A DNA stretch of 64,000 nt from Clostridia bacterium (GTDB lineage Bacteria; Bacillota; Clostridia; Oscillospirales; Acutalibacteraceae), in the NCBI GenBank assembly GCA_017624735.1, contig JAGAMK010000060.1:35773-99772 (forward strand), written 5' to 3'. Position 1 is the first letter of the stretch. Each line of letters starts with the position of its first letter. Under the pieces are notes generated by a model. It was not told where the DNA came from, made no database searches, and worked only from the letters and a program-made list of their open reading frames with translations. Both the position numbers and the translations under genes were made by a program. Of this stretch, positions 24,885-33,895 are shown piece after piece.

Positions 24885-27650
24885 TTATTCCTGTTGTTTA
24901 TCGTCTGTATTTTCAGTTGATTCATTAATGTTTTCTACAATTTCTTCAGGTAATTCTCCTTCAGAACGTTGCCATAAATTATCTTTTTTATTCTTAAAGA
25001 TTAGAAGTTTCTTCTTGTTAAATATATAAGAAGAAATCAGTATTAAAGTAAATGCAATTGATACAATACAGGCTGTGTTCATATATGGTATTGAGTATTC
25101 AAATGTAATGTTATGGTTACCTTTGCTAACTTTTATACCAATTAGAGCATCAGAAATCATAATGATATCTTTCTCTGACACTGTTTCTCCATCTAAAATA
25201 ATGTTCCATCCTTTATCATATGGAATAGATGTATAGAGAATTTCATTTTCATCTGCTCCAAAAGTACCGCTAATTTTCGTTTCGTTAAAATCTGTTATTT
25301 CCATTTGACCGGATTTTAATGTTTCATAACCTTTGACGAATTTTTCACTATCTATTGTAAACACATAAAACTGAACATTAGCAGTTTCTTCGTCTTCTTT
25401 CAATGGCATTTTAATATTAATTTTGTCGCCCACATTATAATATCCCAAGTCTAAAATGTAGCCATCTTTCACATCCATTTTAGTTGAAATAATATCTGAA
25501 TCAACAGACACTTCATCCAACTGTCTTGAATAAAGATAGATGTAAATATTATCATTTTTCTTTGCTGTTATATCAACTGAAAGACTTGCACTTGACTTAA
25601 CATCAGTTTTTGAAAGGGGTAGTTCACCTAATGCTTTTTGATAAAGTCCTACTTCTTTAAGATTATCAAATGTTAAGCTATAATCAAAATCTTTAACATA
25701 TATATTCTCTTCACCACAAGCATAATAGAAAAATTCTTCCTGTGCATCTACAGGATTTGAATAATCATAAGCACTCCAAGATGATAATAAATTGGAAACA
25801 GGATATGCTAAGCCTAAATGATATTTGTTTTCATACACATTGTAAGAATCATTTTCAGCTACCTTTGTGTAATAAGTCCCATTATTAACTAAATTTCTTC
25901 TGTCATAAATATATTTTACAGAAAACATTGCATTATAAACAGGGGAGTTTGGATTGTATGTGAAACTATTGATTTTGTTTCCATATAAACCTATTGCTTT
26001 TTGATAATTCGCAACCCTTTCATAAGCCATTGATGAGAATACGGACACACCATTATAATCATACCAACAAGGGTCCATTCGTGTTCTAAGATAAGATAAT
26101 TCCTCGCGATAGAATAAGTCTGTATCGTTCTTATGAATATCATTTTGAATATCTTTAAAATCGTCATAGTCAATTGTAAATGATGATTTTTTTTGATTAG
26201 CAACATAGTGTTTTGTACTACATACAATTGTTTCAGCAACAACTGAGCAAACAAGTAGAATTGTTAATGCATATATTTGATTTTGTTTTTTTGATAATAA
26301 AACCAAAACAAGTACGAGGAGTATAACAAATGTAATACTCAATACAACTGTCAAAAGACTAACGTTTTTTGAACCAATTTTATAAACAGCAAGGGTAAAT
26401 ATTACAAGACAAGCACCAATTCCAATTAGATATTTTTTGTTGAAATCTGTTATAGTTTTAAATGCTTTATGAGCCATAACAACTAACATAAAACTATACA
26501 TAAAAGACTGTCTGTATGGTAAGTCATTTGGAAAATGCAATCCATGCCATACAAAGTTGAAAATGTTGATATTAAAGCTAAAATACATTACTGTGAGCAA
26601 CACAACAGAAGCAACTTTTTCTTTTGAAGATATTTTCTTTGAAAGTAAAAAAACGGGAATAAGTATAAGAGTTAATATCCCGCAATAAATGTTTGGTAGT
26701 ACATCTTCTCCACTACTACGGATAGTTGGTTCAAGGCTTGCAAGATGATTAGCCAAAAAGTCAAAGAAGTCAAAATAACTTTTTGAGGTGGTTGGGAATG
26801 TACTTGATGTTGCAGAAGATGAACTTAAAACATATGCAACAGGAATTAACATGCCACAAAGAATAATCGCTGCTGCAAATGATGAAAATGCAAATCTTAT
26901 TCCACTATTTAACAAGAAAGAATTCTTTATTTTGTTATCTTTTTCTTCCTTGTATTTTATAATTTTATGTCTTTTATCAAAATTATCAAGAGAACAGTAA
27001 TAGTAATAAAGGAAATAAATGCAAGAAAAAATGCAAATCATAAATCCAATATAATAGTTGCAATAAATTGACAATGCAAGTGCTACGATATAATTAGCAC
27101 ATTTTCCTGTATTAATTATTTTTTCTATACCTAAAATTACAAATGGTAAGAGATACATTGCATCAATCCACATAACGTTCCAATAATATGCAATAAAATA
27201 TCCAGAAAAAGCATACATAATACCAAAAGCAATAATTTCAGGACCATTTGAATTGTGAGATTTTTTTAGATAATAGGACATTGACATTGAACTTAAAACA
27301 GCTTTGCATGCAATCATAGCTGCAATTGCTTCAAAAGTGTTTTCATGGCCAAAAATTAACACAATAACAGCAAATGGACTTGATAGATAGTTGAAAAAAT
27401 TACCTATAAAAGAACTACCTATACCTGAATTCCAAGAATAAAGAAGAGATTCTCCTGAAGTAATTCTGTCATACAGTTCAGAGAATAGTGGTCCATATTG
27501 ATGATATAAATCCATTCGATATATCGTTCTATCTCCAAATGGAATTATCGAATAGCAAAAGTAGACGAACAGAATAATAAATGTTGCTGTTAGTCCAGAA
27601 AATAATATATATTTGTTATCAACTAAAAATGATTTAATTCTATTTTTCAT
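24885..27650 (-). CDS. YfhO-family large membrane protein
   Basis: A 921-residue polytopic protein: about a dozen hydrophobic helices in the first two thirds, then a soluble beta-rich extracytoplasmic part, one late helix (about residue 865) and an acidic cytosolic tail. Early motifs YRMDLYHQYGPLFSELYD and SWNSGIGSSF match the YfhO family, thought to be glycosyltransferase-like enzymes; in Bacillus and Listeria relatives decorate lipoteichoic acid with sugars. The donor and acceptor here are unknown. I choose the ATG at 27650, six bases after AAAGGTG; an ATG at 27653 and a GTG at 27659 are in frame. It is a single-gene unit with its own promoter and terminator. Confidence 0.85.
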   Translation of the reverse strand: MKNRIKSFLVDNKYILFSGLTATFIILFVYFCYSIIPFGDRTIYRMDLYHQYGPLFSELYDRITSGESLLYSWNSGIGSSFIGNFFNYLSSPFAVIVLIFGHENTFEAIAAMIACKAVLSSMSMSYYLKKSHNSNGPEIIAFGIMYAFSGYFIAYYWNVMWIDAMYLLPFVILGIEKIINTGKCANYIVALALSIYCNYYIGFMICIFSCIYFLYYYYCSLDNFDKRHKIIKYKEEKDNKIKNSFLLNSGIRFAFSSFAAAIILCGMLIPVAYVLSSSSATSSTFPTTSKSYFDFFDFLANHLASLEPTIRSSGEDVLPNIYCGILTLILIPVFLLSKKISSKEKVASVVLLTVMYFSFNINIFNFVWHGLHFPNDLPYRQSFMYSFMLVVMAHKAFKTITDFNKKYLIGIGACLVIFTLAVYKIGSKNVSLLTVVLSITFVILLVLVLVLLSKKQNQIYALTILLVCSVVAETIVCSTKHYVANQKKSSFTIDYDDFKDIQNDIHKNDTDLFYREELSYLRTRMDPCWYDYNGVSVFSSMAYERVANYQKAIGLYGNKINSFTYNPNSPVYNAMFSVKYIYDRRNLVNNGTYYTKVAENDSYNVYENKYHLGLAYPVSNLLSSWSAYDYSNPVDAQEEFFYYACGEENIYVKDFDYSLTFDNLKEVGLYQKALGELPLSKTDVKSSASLSVDITAKKNDNIYIYLYSRQLDEVSVDSDIISTKMDVKDGYILDLGYYNVGDKINIKMPLKEDEETANVQFYVFTIDSEKFVKGYETLKSGQMEITDFNETKISGTFGADENEILYTSIPYDKGWNIILDGETVSEKDIIMISDALIGIKVSKGNHNITFEYSIPYMNTACIVSIAFTLILISSYIFNKKKLLIFKNKKDNLWQRSEGELPEEIVENINESTENTDDKQQE

Positions 27651-27680
27651 CATATACACCTTTCAAAGAACATATATTTA

Positions 27681-27709
27681 AGTATAACATACACAATGTA
27701 CCATTTCAA
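27681..27709 (-). promoter_or_regulatory. Promoter of the YfhO gene
   Basis: On the minus strand TTGAAA (complement of 27704-27709) and TATACT (complement of 27681-27686) lie 17 bases apart with a TGT extension, giving a leader of about 25 bases. Confidence 0.65.
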
Positions 27710-27765
27710 GAAAGTTTTGTAATATCAAAGGACAAGTAATCATAATTATTAAAGAGGTGAAAAAA

Positions 27766-28773
27766 ATGGAACAACTGAACAAAGATTATAACTACATTAT
27801 TTCTTTCATATCTCCACGGTTACACATGTATCTTTCAAAGATTAGTGATTCAATATTAAAGGATTTACAAGAAATTAGATTAAGAGCGGACAGACCTGTT
27901 GTGTTAGTAACTAATTCAGGTTCTTGTTTTCTAACTACTTCTGGTAAAACAAGCTTTATTCTTTCTTCTAACTGTGTTTATTCATATAAAAATGAAATTA
28001 GTGATACTGTTAATAAAATGTGCGACTATTCAATGCACAGTCATTATGAAGATTTGTTAAATGGATATTTGACATTACCCAATGGCTCAAGGGTAGGCTT
28101 ATGTGGAACTGCAGTATATGAAAAGGACAAGGTAAAAGGTGTTAAAGATTTTTCGTGTATTAACATAAGAATACCAAGAAATGTTATTGGCATATCAGAA
28201 AAAATAATGAACGACATATTTAAGTATGGTCTAGACGATTTGCTTATCGTCGGTGCACCATCATCTGGTAAAACAACAATGCTTAAAGATATTGCTTATC
28301 AACTATCCTCTGGCAGATTAGGTAAGTTTTATAAAGTCTGTGTCGTAGATGAACGGAAAGAGATTTTTCCTGAAAAAACAAATTTAAGTTTAATAGGACC
28401 TAATACGGATGTTTTATCTGGGTATCCAAAAGCACAAGGGATAATGATGGCAGTTAGAACATTGTCTCCTGATGTTATTATCTGTGATGAGATTGGTCAA
28501 AAGTCAGAAATTGATGAGATGTTGATAGGTATGAATTCGGGAGTCAGATTTGTACTATCAGTACACGCTTCATCATATGATGAGTTAAAAAGAAAATCTA
28601 TTTATAAGAGTTTATTCATGAAATCAAGCTTTAAAAATATCGTCTTTCTGTCTGGTAGCAATAACCCATGTGTTATATCAAAAATATTTAATTTTAATGA
28701 TGAAGAAAATATTTGTAGTATTAATTCTGATTATATCGATAATGTCAGTTATATTTGCAGTAAGGCAAATTAA
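27766..28773 (+). CDS. spoIIIAA: Stage III sporulation protein AA (ATPase)
   Basis: SpoIIIAA is a secretion-type AAA ATPase (335 residues) that powers or assembles the SpoIIIA-SpoIIQ channel between mother cell and forespore. Walker A is GAPSSGKTTMLKD near residue 165 and Walker B VIICDEIGQ near residue 240. Start at ATG 27766, six bases after AGAGGTG; a GTG at 27757 overlaps that site. It heads a complete AA-AH operon. SigmaE control is expected from the family; I could not identify a convincing sigmaE promoter in the short gap that also holds the divergent YfhO promoter. Confidence 0.95.
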   Translation: MEQLNKDYNYIISFISPRLHMYLSKISDSILKDLQEIRLRADRPVVLVTNSGSCFLTTSGKTSFILSSNCVYSYKNEISDTVNKMCDYSMHSHYEDLLNGYLTLPNGSRVGLCGTAVYEKDKVKGVKDFSCINIRIPRNVIGISEKIMNDIFKYGLDDLLIVGAPSSGKTTMLKDIAYQLSSGRLGKFYKVCVVDERKEIFPEKTNLSLIGPNTDVLSGYPKAQGIMMAVRTLSPDVIICDEIGQKSEIDEMLIGMNSGVRFVLSVHASSYDELKRKSIYKSLFMKSSFKNIVFLSGSNNPCVISKIFNFNDEENICSINSDYIDNVSYICSKAN

Positions 28774-29209
28774 AAGACACACTAATGCAATAAGACAATG
28801 TCTTCTTATGATAGAAAACATTGAAATATATCTGGCATACAACAATATGACTATCAGTGAGGTTTTTCGAATTCTAGACAAGTCTTGTTTATATAATGAA
28901 TTGTGTTTTATACCCACAATATTGTCAAATGATAAAAACGGCTCTTTCGAAACAATTTTAAATGTTACTACATTGTGCAGAATAGACTCATCTATTATAT
29001 TTGATGCAAATGATAAAGAATACATAAAAGGTTTTTTATCCATGCTTGGAAAATCTGATATTAATGGGCAAATTTTAAATTGCAAAATGTATAAAGATAT
29101 ATTTAAAAAGAAATTAAAAATACTTGAGGATAAAGAACAAGAAAGTTGTAAAAGTATTTCAACTATAATTCTAGGTTTTGGTATCCTTCTTGCAATAATT
29201 ATAATTTGA
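28697..29209 (+). CDS. spoIIIAB: Stage III sporulation protein AB
   Basis: About 170 residues with membrane segments at both ends (about 5-20 and 155-170), resembling GspF-like SpoIIIAB of the feeding channel. It overlaps spoIIIAA by 77 bases; the start, one of two adjacent ATG codons (28697 or 28700), has no visible ribosome-binding site, so coupled translation is likely. Identification rests mainly on length, topology and operon position. Confidence 0.88.
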   Translation: MMKKIFVVLILIISIMSVIFAVRQIKRHTNAIRQCLLMIENIEIYLAYNNMTISEVFRILDKSCLYNELCFIPTILSNDKNGSFETILNVTTLCRIDSSIIFDANDKEYIKGFLSMLGKSDINGQILNCKMYKDIFKKKLKILEDKEQESCKSISTIILGFGILLAIIII

Positions 29210-29219
29210 TGGAGTTATC

Positions 29220-29414
29220 ATGGATATAATTTTCTTATTTAAAATTGCTGGAATTGGCTTAATTGTTGCAATATTACAACAAATGTTATCGAAATCTGGT
29301 CGTGATGAATTTGCAACGTTAACAGTAATCACTGGAATTATTGTTATTATTGCTATGTTAATACCACAGATTATAATGATATTTGATGATATTGGTTCTA
29401 TATTTGATTTATGA
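29220..29414 (+). CDS. spoIIIAC: Stage III sporulation protein AC
   Basis: A 64-residue protein of two hydrophobic helices separated by a short polar turn (MLSKSGRDEFATL), the size and topology of SpoIIIAC, a small inner-membrane part of the sporulation channel. GGAG precedes the ATG. Its stop overlaps the next start as ATGA. Confidence 0.92.
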   Translation: MDIIFLFKIAGIGLIVAILQQMLSKSGRDEFATLTVITGIIVIIAMLIPQIIMIFDDIGSIFDL

Positions 29415-29800
29415 ATATAATAATTAAAATAGGAGTAATTTCATTAATTTATATTATATCTGCTTTATTATTAAAATCATACAGACCTGAATTTGTATTC
29501 CTATTAAGAGTGTTCTGTGTAGTATTTGTTATTTCGTTGGTTTCCGGCTATATCAGTTCATTTCTTAGCGATTTGTTATCGATATTTACGGTTTTTAATA
29601 TCGAATCAATACATATATCACTTTTGTTTAAGGTTGTTGCAATTACTATTATTAGTGATTTAATTTCGGATTCTTTGAATGACGCGGGAGAAGCTACTGT
29701 TTCTAACATTGTTGTTTTAATATCAAAGTTTATTATCCTTTTTATGACAATGCCACTTATTAATTCACTGATTATTTTTTGTTTAAAATTAATTGAATAA
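29411..29800 (+). CDS. spoIIIAD: Stage III sporulation protein AD
   Basis: A 129-residue protein with four hydrophobic helices; DSLNDAGEATVSNIVVLISKFI in the second half is typical of SpoIIIAD. The start shares ATGA with the spoIIIAC stop. SpoIIIAD acts with AB, AC and AE in the membrane platform of the channel. Confidence 0.92.
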   Translation: MNIIIKIGVISLIYIISALLLKSYRPEFVFLLRVFCVVFVISLVSGYISSFLSDLLSIFTVFNIESIHISLLFKVVAITIISDLISDSLNDAGEATVSNIVVLISKFIILFMTMPLINSLIIFCLKLIE

Positions 29801-29801
29801 T

Positions 29802-30890
29802 ATGAAAAAATTCATTATAACAGCTATAGTTTCACTTCTTTTGATTATGAATTTTAATGTGAATTCATGTGCAATTGATTATACGGATTTATGGGATGAT
29901 ATTGATGACCAGACAATTGAATATCTTGAGGATATTGGTATAAATGAGTTATCTTTTGATGAGTTGTTTAACGTAACCCCATCGAGAGTTATTAAGTTTA
30001 TTTTTAAGCTGGTTTTTGAAAAAGGTATTTCTATAATTCCTGATATTATAAAAATAATAGTTGTAATCATTATCTTTTCAATTGGTTTATCATTTTTGAA
30101 AGAAAGAAACAATCTGACGAATTTAATTACAATAATTACAACTCTGATAATATTATCATTGATAATTGTTCCAATTAGCAGAATGTTGACAGATGTAATT
30201 ACCGGTGTAAAAGTATCAAATGTTTTCATCAATTCATATTTACCAATTATGACTTCAATAATAATTGCTTCAAAGAATCCAACATTAGCAATTACATATA
30301 ATTCATTTTCTTTGTTTTTATCATCTATAATTACAAACGTTGCAAATTCGCTTTTAATTCCAGTTATTAGTGGAATGTTATCTTTTAACATGATTTCTTC
30401 AATATCTTTTGATAATTATAAGAGCAAAATATTTAAAATTATTAGAAAATCTGTTGTAATTTTACTTTCACTTTTTTCTACTGTGTTTACAGGTGTTTTG
30501 ACAACACAGAGTATATTATCTTACTCATCTGATAGTCTTGTTATGAAAGGAATTAGGTTTGTTTCAGGAACATTTATTCCGGTTGTAGGTTCTAATGTCG
30601 GTGATGCGATTTCTTCAGTATTAAGTAGTTTTGTAATTATGAAGAATACTTTAGGGGTTTTTATTATTATTGTCATTATATTAATAAATCTTCCAATTAT
30701 TGTTGAAATGTTAATTATGTACTTTATTCTTGAATTCCTTTCAATTATTTCATCTATGCTTGGGTTGGATTCAATTTCAGAGATTTTTGATAATATTTCA
30801 TCAATTATATCTCTTTTAAATATTATAATGTTTTTTATAACATTTCTTTTGGTTATATCAACTGGAATAATAATAGTAATGGGAAAATAA
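29802..30890 (+). CDS. spoIIIAE: Stage III sporulation protein AE
   Basis: A 362-residue protein with an N-terminal signal/anchor (residues about 2-22), an external acidic stretch (YTDLWDDIDDQTIEYLEDIG), and six to eight membrane helices. VKVSNVFINSYLPIMTSI is a conserved SpoIIIAE region. ATG at 29802 follows the spoIIIAD stop by one base; an in-frame TTG at 29793 is possible. No strong ribosome-binding site, suggesting coupling. Confidence 0.92.
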   Translation: MKKFIITAIVSLLLIMNFNVNSCAIDYTDLWDDIDDQTIEYLEDIGINELSFDELFNVTPSRVIKFIFKLVFEKGISIIPDIIKIIVVIIIFSIGLSFLKERNNLTNLITIITTLIILSLIIVPISRMLTDVITGVKVSNVFINSYLPIMTSIIIASKNPTLAITYNSFSLFLSSIITNVANSLLIPVISGMLSFNMISSISFDNYKSKIFKIIRKSVVILLSLFSTVFTGVLTTQSILSYSSDSLVMKGIRFVSGTFIPVVGSNVGDAISSVLSSFVIMKNTLGVFIIIVIILINLPIIVEMLIMYFILEFLSIISSMLGLDSISEIFDNISSIISLLNIIMFFITFLLVISTGIIIVMGK

Positions 30891-30891
30891 A

Positions 30892-31329
30892 ATGGAATCA
30901 TTTAAAGCCTGGATACTTTCTATTTGTGGAGCAACTTTGGTCACATCATTATGTAAAGTAATCCTTTCAAATTCAAAAATTCAAAAGATGACAAATGTAT
31001 TTTTATCCATATTTGTTTTGCTATATACAATACTGCCTATTAAAAATATTAATCTTAGTTTTAACAGCTTTCAAAATGAAATTATAGATGAGGATTCATA
31101 TGATTTGTATTATCAAGAAGGTTATAAAACTATCGTTTTGGAATCGATAAAAAATATTTGTGAAAAGCATGAGATAAACGTAATATCGATTGAAATGGAT
31201 TCATACATTGATGATGAAAATAACTTTGTAGTGGATAATTTAGTAGTCGACATTGAAGATGATTCGCGAATAAATGAGGCTATTGATTTAATAAAAAATA
31301 GTCTGAAATATGAGGTAAATGTAATTTGA
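30892..31329 (+). CDS. spoIIIAF: Stage III sporulation protein AF
   Basis: A 145-residue protein with two N-terminal membrane helices (about residues 8-28 and 32-50) and a soluble alpha/beta domain, matching SpoIIIAF. It follows spoIIIAE by one base and ends overlapping spoIIIAG by 4 bases (TTGA). Confidence 0.88.
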   Translation: MESFKAWILSICGATLVTSLCKVILSNSKIQKMTNVFLSIFVLLYTILPIKNINLSFNSFQNEIIDEDSYDLYYQEGYKTIVLESIKNICEKHEINVISIEMDSYIDDENNFVVDNLVVDIEDDSRINEAIDLIKNSLKYEVNVI

Positions 31330-31874
31330 AAAAAATCAAAGAATATATAAAAAACTTAAAAATTGATAAAAAAACTATATTTGTATTTGTAGCAGGAATT
31401 CTAGGGATTGTAATTATCTTTTTATCAGAAATTGATTTTAATGTTAATAAAGAAAGTGAAAAAGAAGATGATAACATAGATAATGATTATTGTTTACAAC
31501 TTGAAAAGAAAATGGAAGATTTTATCGAAAATATTGATGGGGCAGGGAAGACAAGAGTTATAATCACTTTGTCGGAAACTACGGAATATATTTACGCAAA
31601 AGATGGAAAAGAAGTTAGAAAAAATAATGAAAAAAACGATGATGAAACATTGGAAAATGAATATGTAATCATTGAAAATAACAATATAAATTCAGGTTTA
31701 TTGATAAAAACAATTGAGCCTAAAATACGAGGAATTGCAATATCCTGTGAAGGTGGAGACAATATAAAAGTTCAACAACAGATATATTCTGCCGTTGGTG
31801 CAGTGTTAAACATAAACACATCTAGAATTTCAATATCAAAATTATCATCGTTGGAGGTTGTAAATGAAAAGTAG
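31326..31874 (+). CDS. spoIIIAG: Stage III sporulation protein AG
   Basis: A 182-residue single-pass protein (helix about residues 18-36) with an external ring-building domain starting near GAGKTRVIITLSETTEYIYA. SpoIIIAG forms a large ring in the intermembrane space. The start is TTG at 31326 in the TTGA overlap with spoIIIAF, nine bases after GAGGT; the only nearby ATG is followed at once by a stop, so TTG is needed. Confidence 0.92.
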   Translation: MKKIKEYIKNLKIDKKTIFVFVAGILGIVIIFLSEIDFNVNKESEKEDDNIDNDYCLQLEKKMEDFIENIDGAGKTRVIITLSETTEYIYAKDGKEVRKNNEKNDDETLENEYVIIENNNINSGLLIKTIEPKIRGIAISCEGGDNIKVQQQIYSAVGAVLNINTSRISISKLSSLEVVNEK

Positions 31875-32394
31875 AATAATAGGAAAAAAACAGTTATTAA
31901 TTATCACGTTAGTCGGTGCATTAGGATTGTCTGTTTTCATTAATTGGTATTATTCAAATCCTAAACAAGAGATTACTGAACCTGAATTAACTGAAAAAAG
32001 TAACTTAGGTGAGGCACAATATGTTAATTCAAGTTCAATTACAGATTCTAATGAATTTTATAATAATGCTAATATAAACAGAACTAAAGCACATGATTTA
32101 GCTAAAGAAAATCTTAATGAAATAATTAATAATCCTGATTCAACCAAAGAAACTGTTTCATTGGCACGTGAACGTTTATTTAAATTGTCAGAACAAATTA
32201 AATTAGAAACAGACATTGAAAACATCATTAAATCTCAAACTAGTTCTCAATGTCTTGTTACACTTAGTGATAAAAACATAGAGATAATTGTTCCAAAGGA
32301 TTCAATTAATGAAACATCCATTGTGAAAATTAAAAGTATTATTCTGTCAAAAACTGAACTTTCTTCCGAACAAATATCTATTATTGAGATTTAA
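31864..32394 (+). CDS. spoIIIAH: Stage III sporulation protein AH
   Basis: A 176-residue single-pass protein (helix about residues 12-28) with a long helical, polar external region and a C-terminal YscJ/FliF-like ring domain (SSQCLVTLSDKNIEIIVPK). SpoIIIAH binds SpoIIQ from the forespore side. ATG at 31864 lies six bases after GGAGG and overlaps spoIIIAG by 11 bases. It is the last gene of the operon. Confidence 0.93.
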   Translation: MKSRIIGKKQLLIITLVGALGLSVFINWYYSNPKQEITEPELTEKSNLGEAQYVNSSSITDSNEFYNNANINRTKAHDLAKENLNEIINNPDSTKETVSLARERLFKLSEQIKLETDIENIIKSQTSSQCLVTLSDKNIEIIVPKDSINETSIVKIKSIILSKTELSSEQISIIEI

Positions 32395-32427
32395 CAATGT
32401 ATATACAATAAAAATATACATTTTCTA

Positions 32428-32456
32428 TTGAAATTACGTGTACGTAGTGATATAAT
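32428..32456 (+). promoter_or_regulatory. Promoter of the nusB-recN operon
   Basis: TTGAAA (32428-32433) and TATAAT (32451-32456) are 17 bases apart with a TGA extension. Transcription should begin near 32463, giving a leader of about 90 bases that contains the terminator at 32503-32541. Confidence 0.8.
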
Positions 32457-32486
32457 TAAATCAAATATATTATATCAACATTCGTA

Positions 32487-32541
32487 CCGCAGAAAAATGA
32501 AAACACTCCCTGTCATTTTTTCGGCGGGGAGTGTATTTTTT
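32487..32541 (+). promoter_or_regulatory. Terminator with competing stem in the nusB leader (putative attenuator)
   Basis: A terminator stem ACACTCCC / GGGAGTGT (32503-32510, 32527-32534) is followed by ATTTTTT and immediately by the nusB Shine-Dalgarno AGGAGG at 32542-32547. It lies downstream of the nusB promoter, so it is in the leader and not just the end of spoIIIA. An alternative stem AAAAATGA / TCATTTTT (32493-32500, 32513-32520), extendable by CCG / CGG, places the terminator's 5' arm in its loop. The regulator, if any, is unknown. Confidence 0.6.
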
Positions 32542-32552
32542 AGGAGGATATT

Positions 32553-32957
32553 ATGACTCGTAAGGAAGAAAGAGAACTTGCTTTTACACTTGTTTTTGAA
32601 AAGATTTTTAACGACGAACTTTCCATTGAAGAAATCGTTAATAACGCTGTAGAAGCACGCTTAATTGAAGAAAATACCTTTGCATTTTCGCTTGCTCAAT
32701 TAACATACGAAAATTGTGAAGAAATTGATAGAATAATAAACGAAAACTCAGTTGGTTGGAAAGTTGAAAGATTACCAAAGGTAACACTTGCAATTATGCG
32801 TCTTGCTCTTTGTGAGATTCTTTATGTTCCATCAATTCCAAGCGGTGTTTCAATCAATGAAGCTGTTGAACTTGCAAAGAAGTTCTCATCACAAGAAGAT
32901 GCATCATTTATCAATGGTGTTCTCGGAAAATATGTTAGAGAGAATGTTGCAGAATGA
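32553..32957 (+). CDS. nusB: Transcription antitermination protein NusB
   Basis: NusB binds boxA RNA with NusE/S10 to promote antitermination of rRNA operons. The 134-residue all-helical protein begins TRKEERELAFTLVFEK and ends VELAKKFSSQEDASFINGVLGKY, the conserved NusB C-terminal motif. AGGAGG lies five bases before the ATG. It is the first gene of a long operon and its leader carries a possible attenuator. Confidence 0.96.
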   Translation: MTRKEERELAFTLVFEKIFNDELSIEEIVNNAVEARLIEENTFAFSLAQLTYENCEEIDRIINENSVGWKVERLPKVTLAIMRLALCEILYVPSIPSGVSINEAVELAKKFSSQEDASFINGVLGKYVRENVAE

Positions 32958-33892
32958 GTTTCTTTCTTGGAATAGATACAAGTAATTACACAACATCCGT
33001 TGCATTATATAATTCAGATAATAACGAAATCGTAAGTAAGAAAAAACTCCTTCCAGTTAAATCGGGAGAAAAGGGAATTCGTCAAAGTGATGCTGTGTTT
33101 CATCATACAGTTCAATTACCGGAACTTATCGATGAACTTTTTGACGGAAAAAGATTTGATATTGCTGGTGTAGGTGTTTCGGTAAAACCCTGCAACGAGG
33201 AAGGCTCATATATGCCATGTTTTTTAACTGGCATTTCTGTTGCTGTTTCAATCTCAAATGCACTTAATGTACCATTATATCGTTTTTCTCATCAGGATGG
33301 TCATATTGTTGCAGCGTTATATTCTGCGGATAAAATCAATATGGTAACAGAAAAGTTTTTAGCTTTTCATATTTCAGGTGGAACATCACAAGCTCTTTTG
33401 GTTGAGCCGGACGAATCATATTTTAAAACTACTATTATTTCCGACTCTCTCGATTTAAAAGCCGGACAAGCTGTTGATAGAGTAGGCATTTCCCTTGGCT
33501 TAAAATTTCCTTGTGGACCGGAACTTGAAAAACTTGCATTAAATAGTAATAAAAAATTACAGAAGATAAAAGTTTTTCGTAGAGATGGGAATTTTAGTTT
33601 ATCTGGTGTTGAAAACAAGTGTAAAAAAATGCTTGATAAGGGCGAATCATCAGAAGATATTTCAATGTTCTGCTTAAGTTATATATATTCAGCAATTGAT
33701 GATACCATCAATGAAATACTTGCAAATTATGGTAATTTACCAATTGTATTTTCTGGTGGTGTAATGTCTAATTCAATTATTCGAAATGAATTACAAGAAA
33801 AATATAATTCATATTTTGCCGAGCCATATTATTCATCTGATAATGCTTGCGGTATTGCTATTCTTGCTTCAATCTGTAATAAAAGGAAATAA
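32954..33892 (+). CDS. TsaD/Kae1-family paralogue (peptidase M22-like)
   Basis: A 312-residue ASKHA-fold protein: FLGIDTSNYTTSVAL at the start and HISGGTSQALL mid-protein are the phosphate-binding loops of the TsaD/Kae1 family, and SHQDGH keeps the two metal-binding His of the HxxxH motif. The true TsaD makes t6A37 in tRNA and is usually about 340 residues beside tsaB/tsaE; this copy sits between nusB and xseA and lacks some TsaD sequence, so I read it as a paralogue of unknown role. ATGA overlaps the nusB stop. Confidence 0.75.
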   Translation: MSFFLGIDTSNYTTSVALYNSDNNEIVSKKKLLPVKSGEKGIRQSDAVFHHTVQLPELIDELFDGKRFDIAGVGVSVKPCNEEGSYMPCFLTGISVAVSISNALNVPLYRFSHQDGHIVAALYSADKINMVTEKFLAFHISGGTSQALLVEPDESYFKTTIISDSLDLKAGQAVDRVGISLGLKFPCGPELEKLALNSNKKLQKIKVFRRDGNFSLSGVENKCKKMLDKGESSEDISMFCLSYIYSAIDDTINEILANYGNLPIVFSGGVMSNSIIRNELQEKYNSYFAEPYYSSDNACGIAILASICNKRK

Positions 33893-33895
33893 AAT

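Noticed and set aside
27668-27748. SigmaE promoter for spoIIIAA
   Set aside because: CATACACA at 27688 and CATAATTA at 27741 resemble a sigmaE -10, but the first lacks a correctly spaced -35 and the second lies too near the ribosome-binding site.
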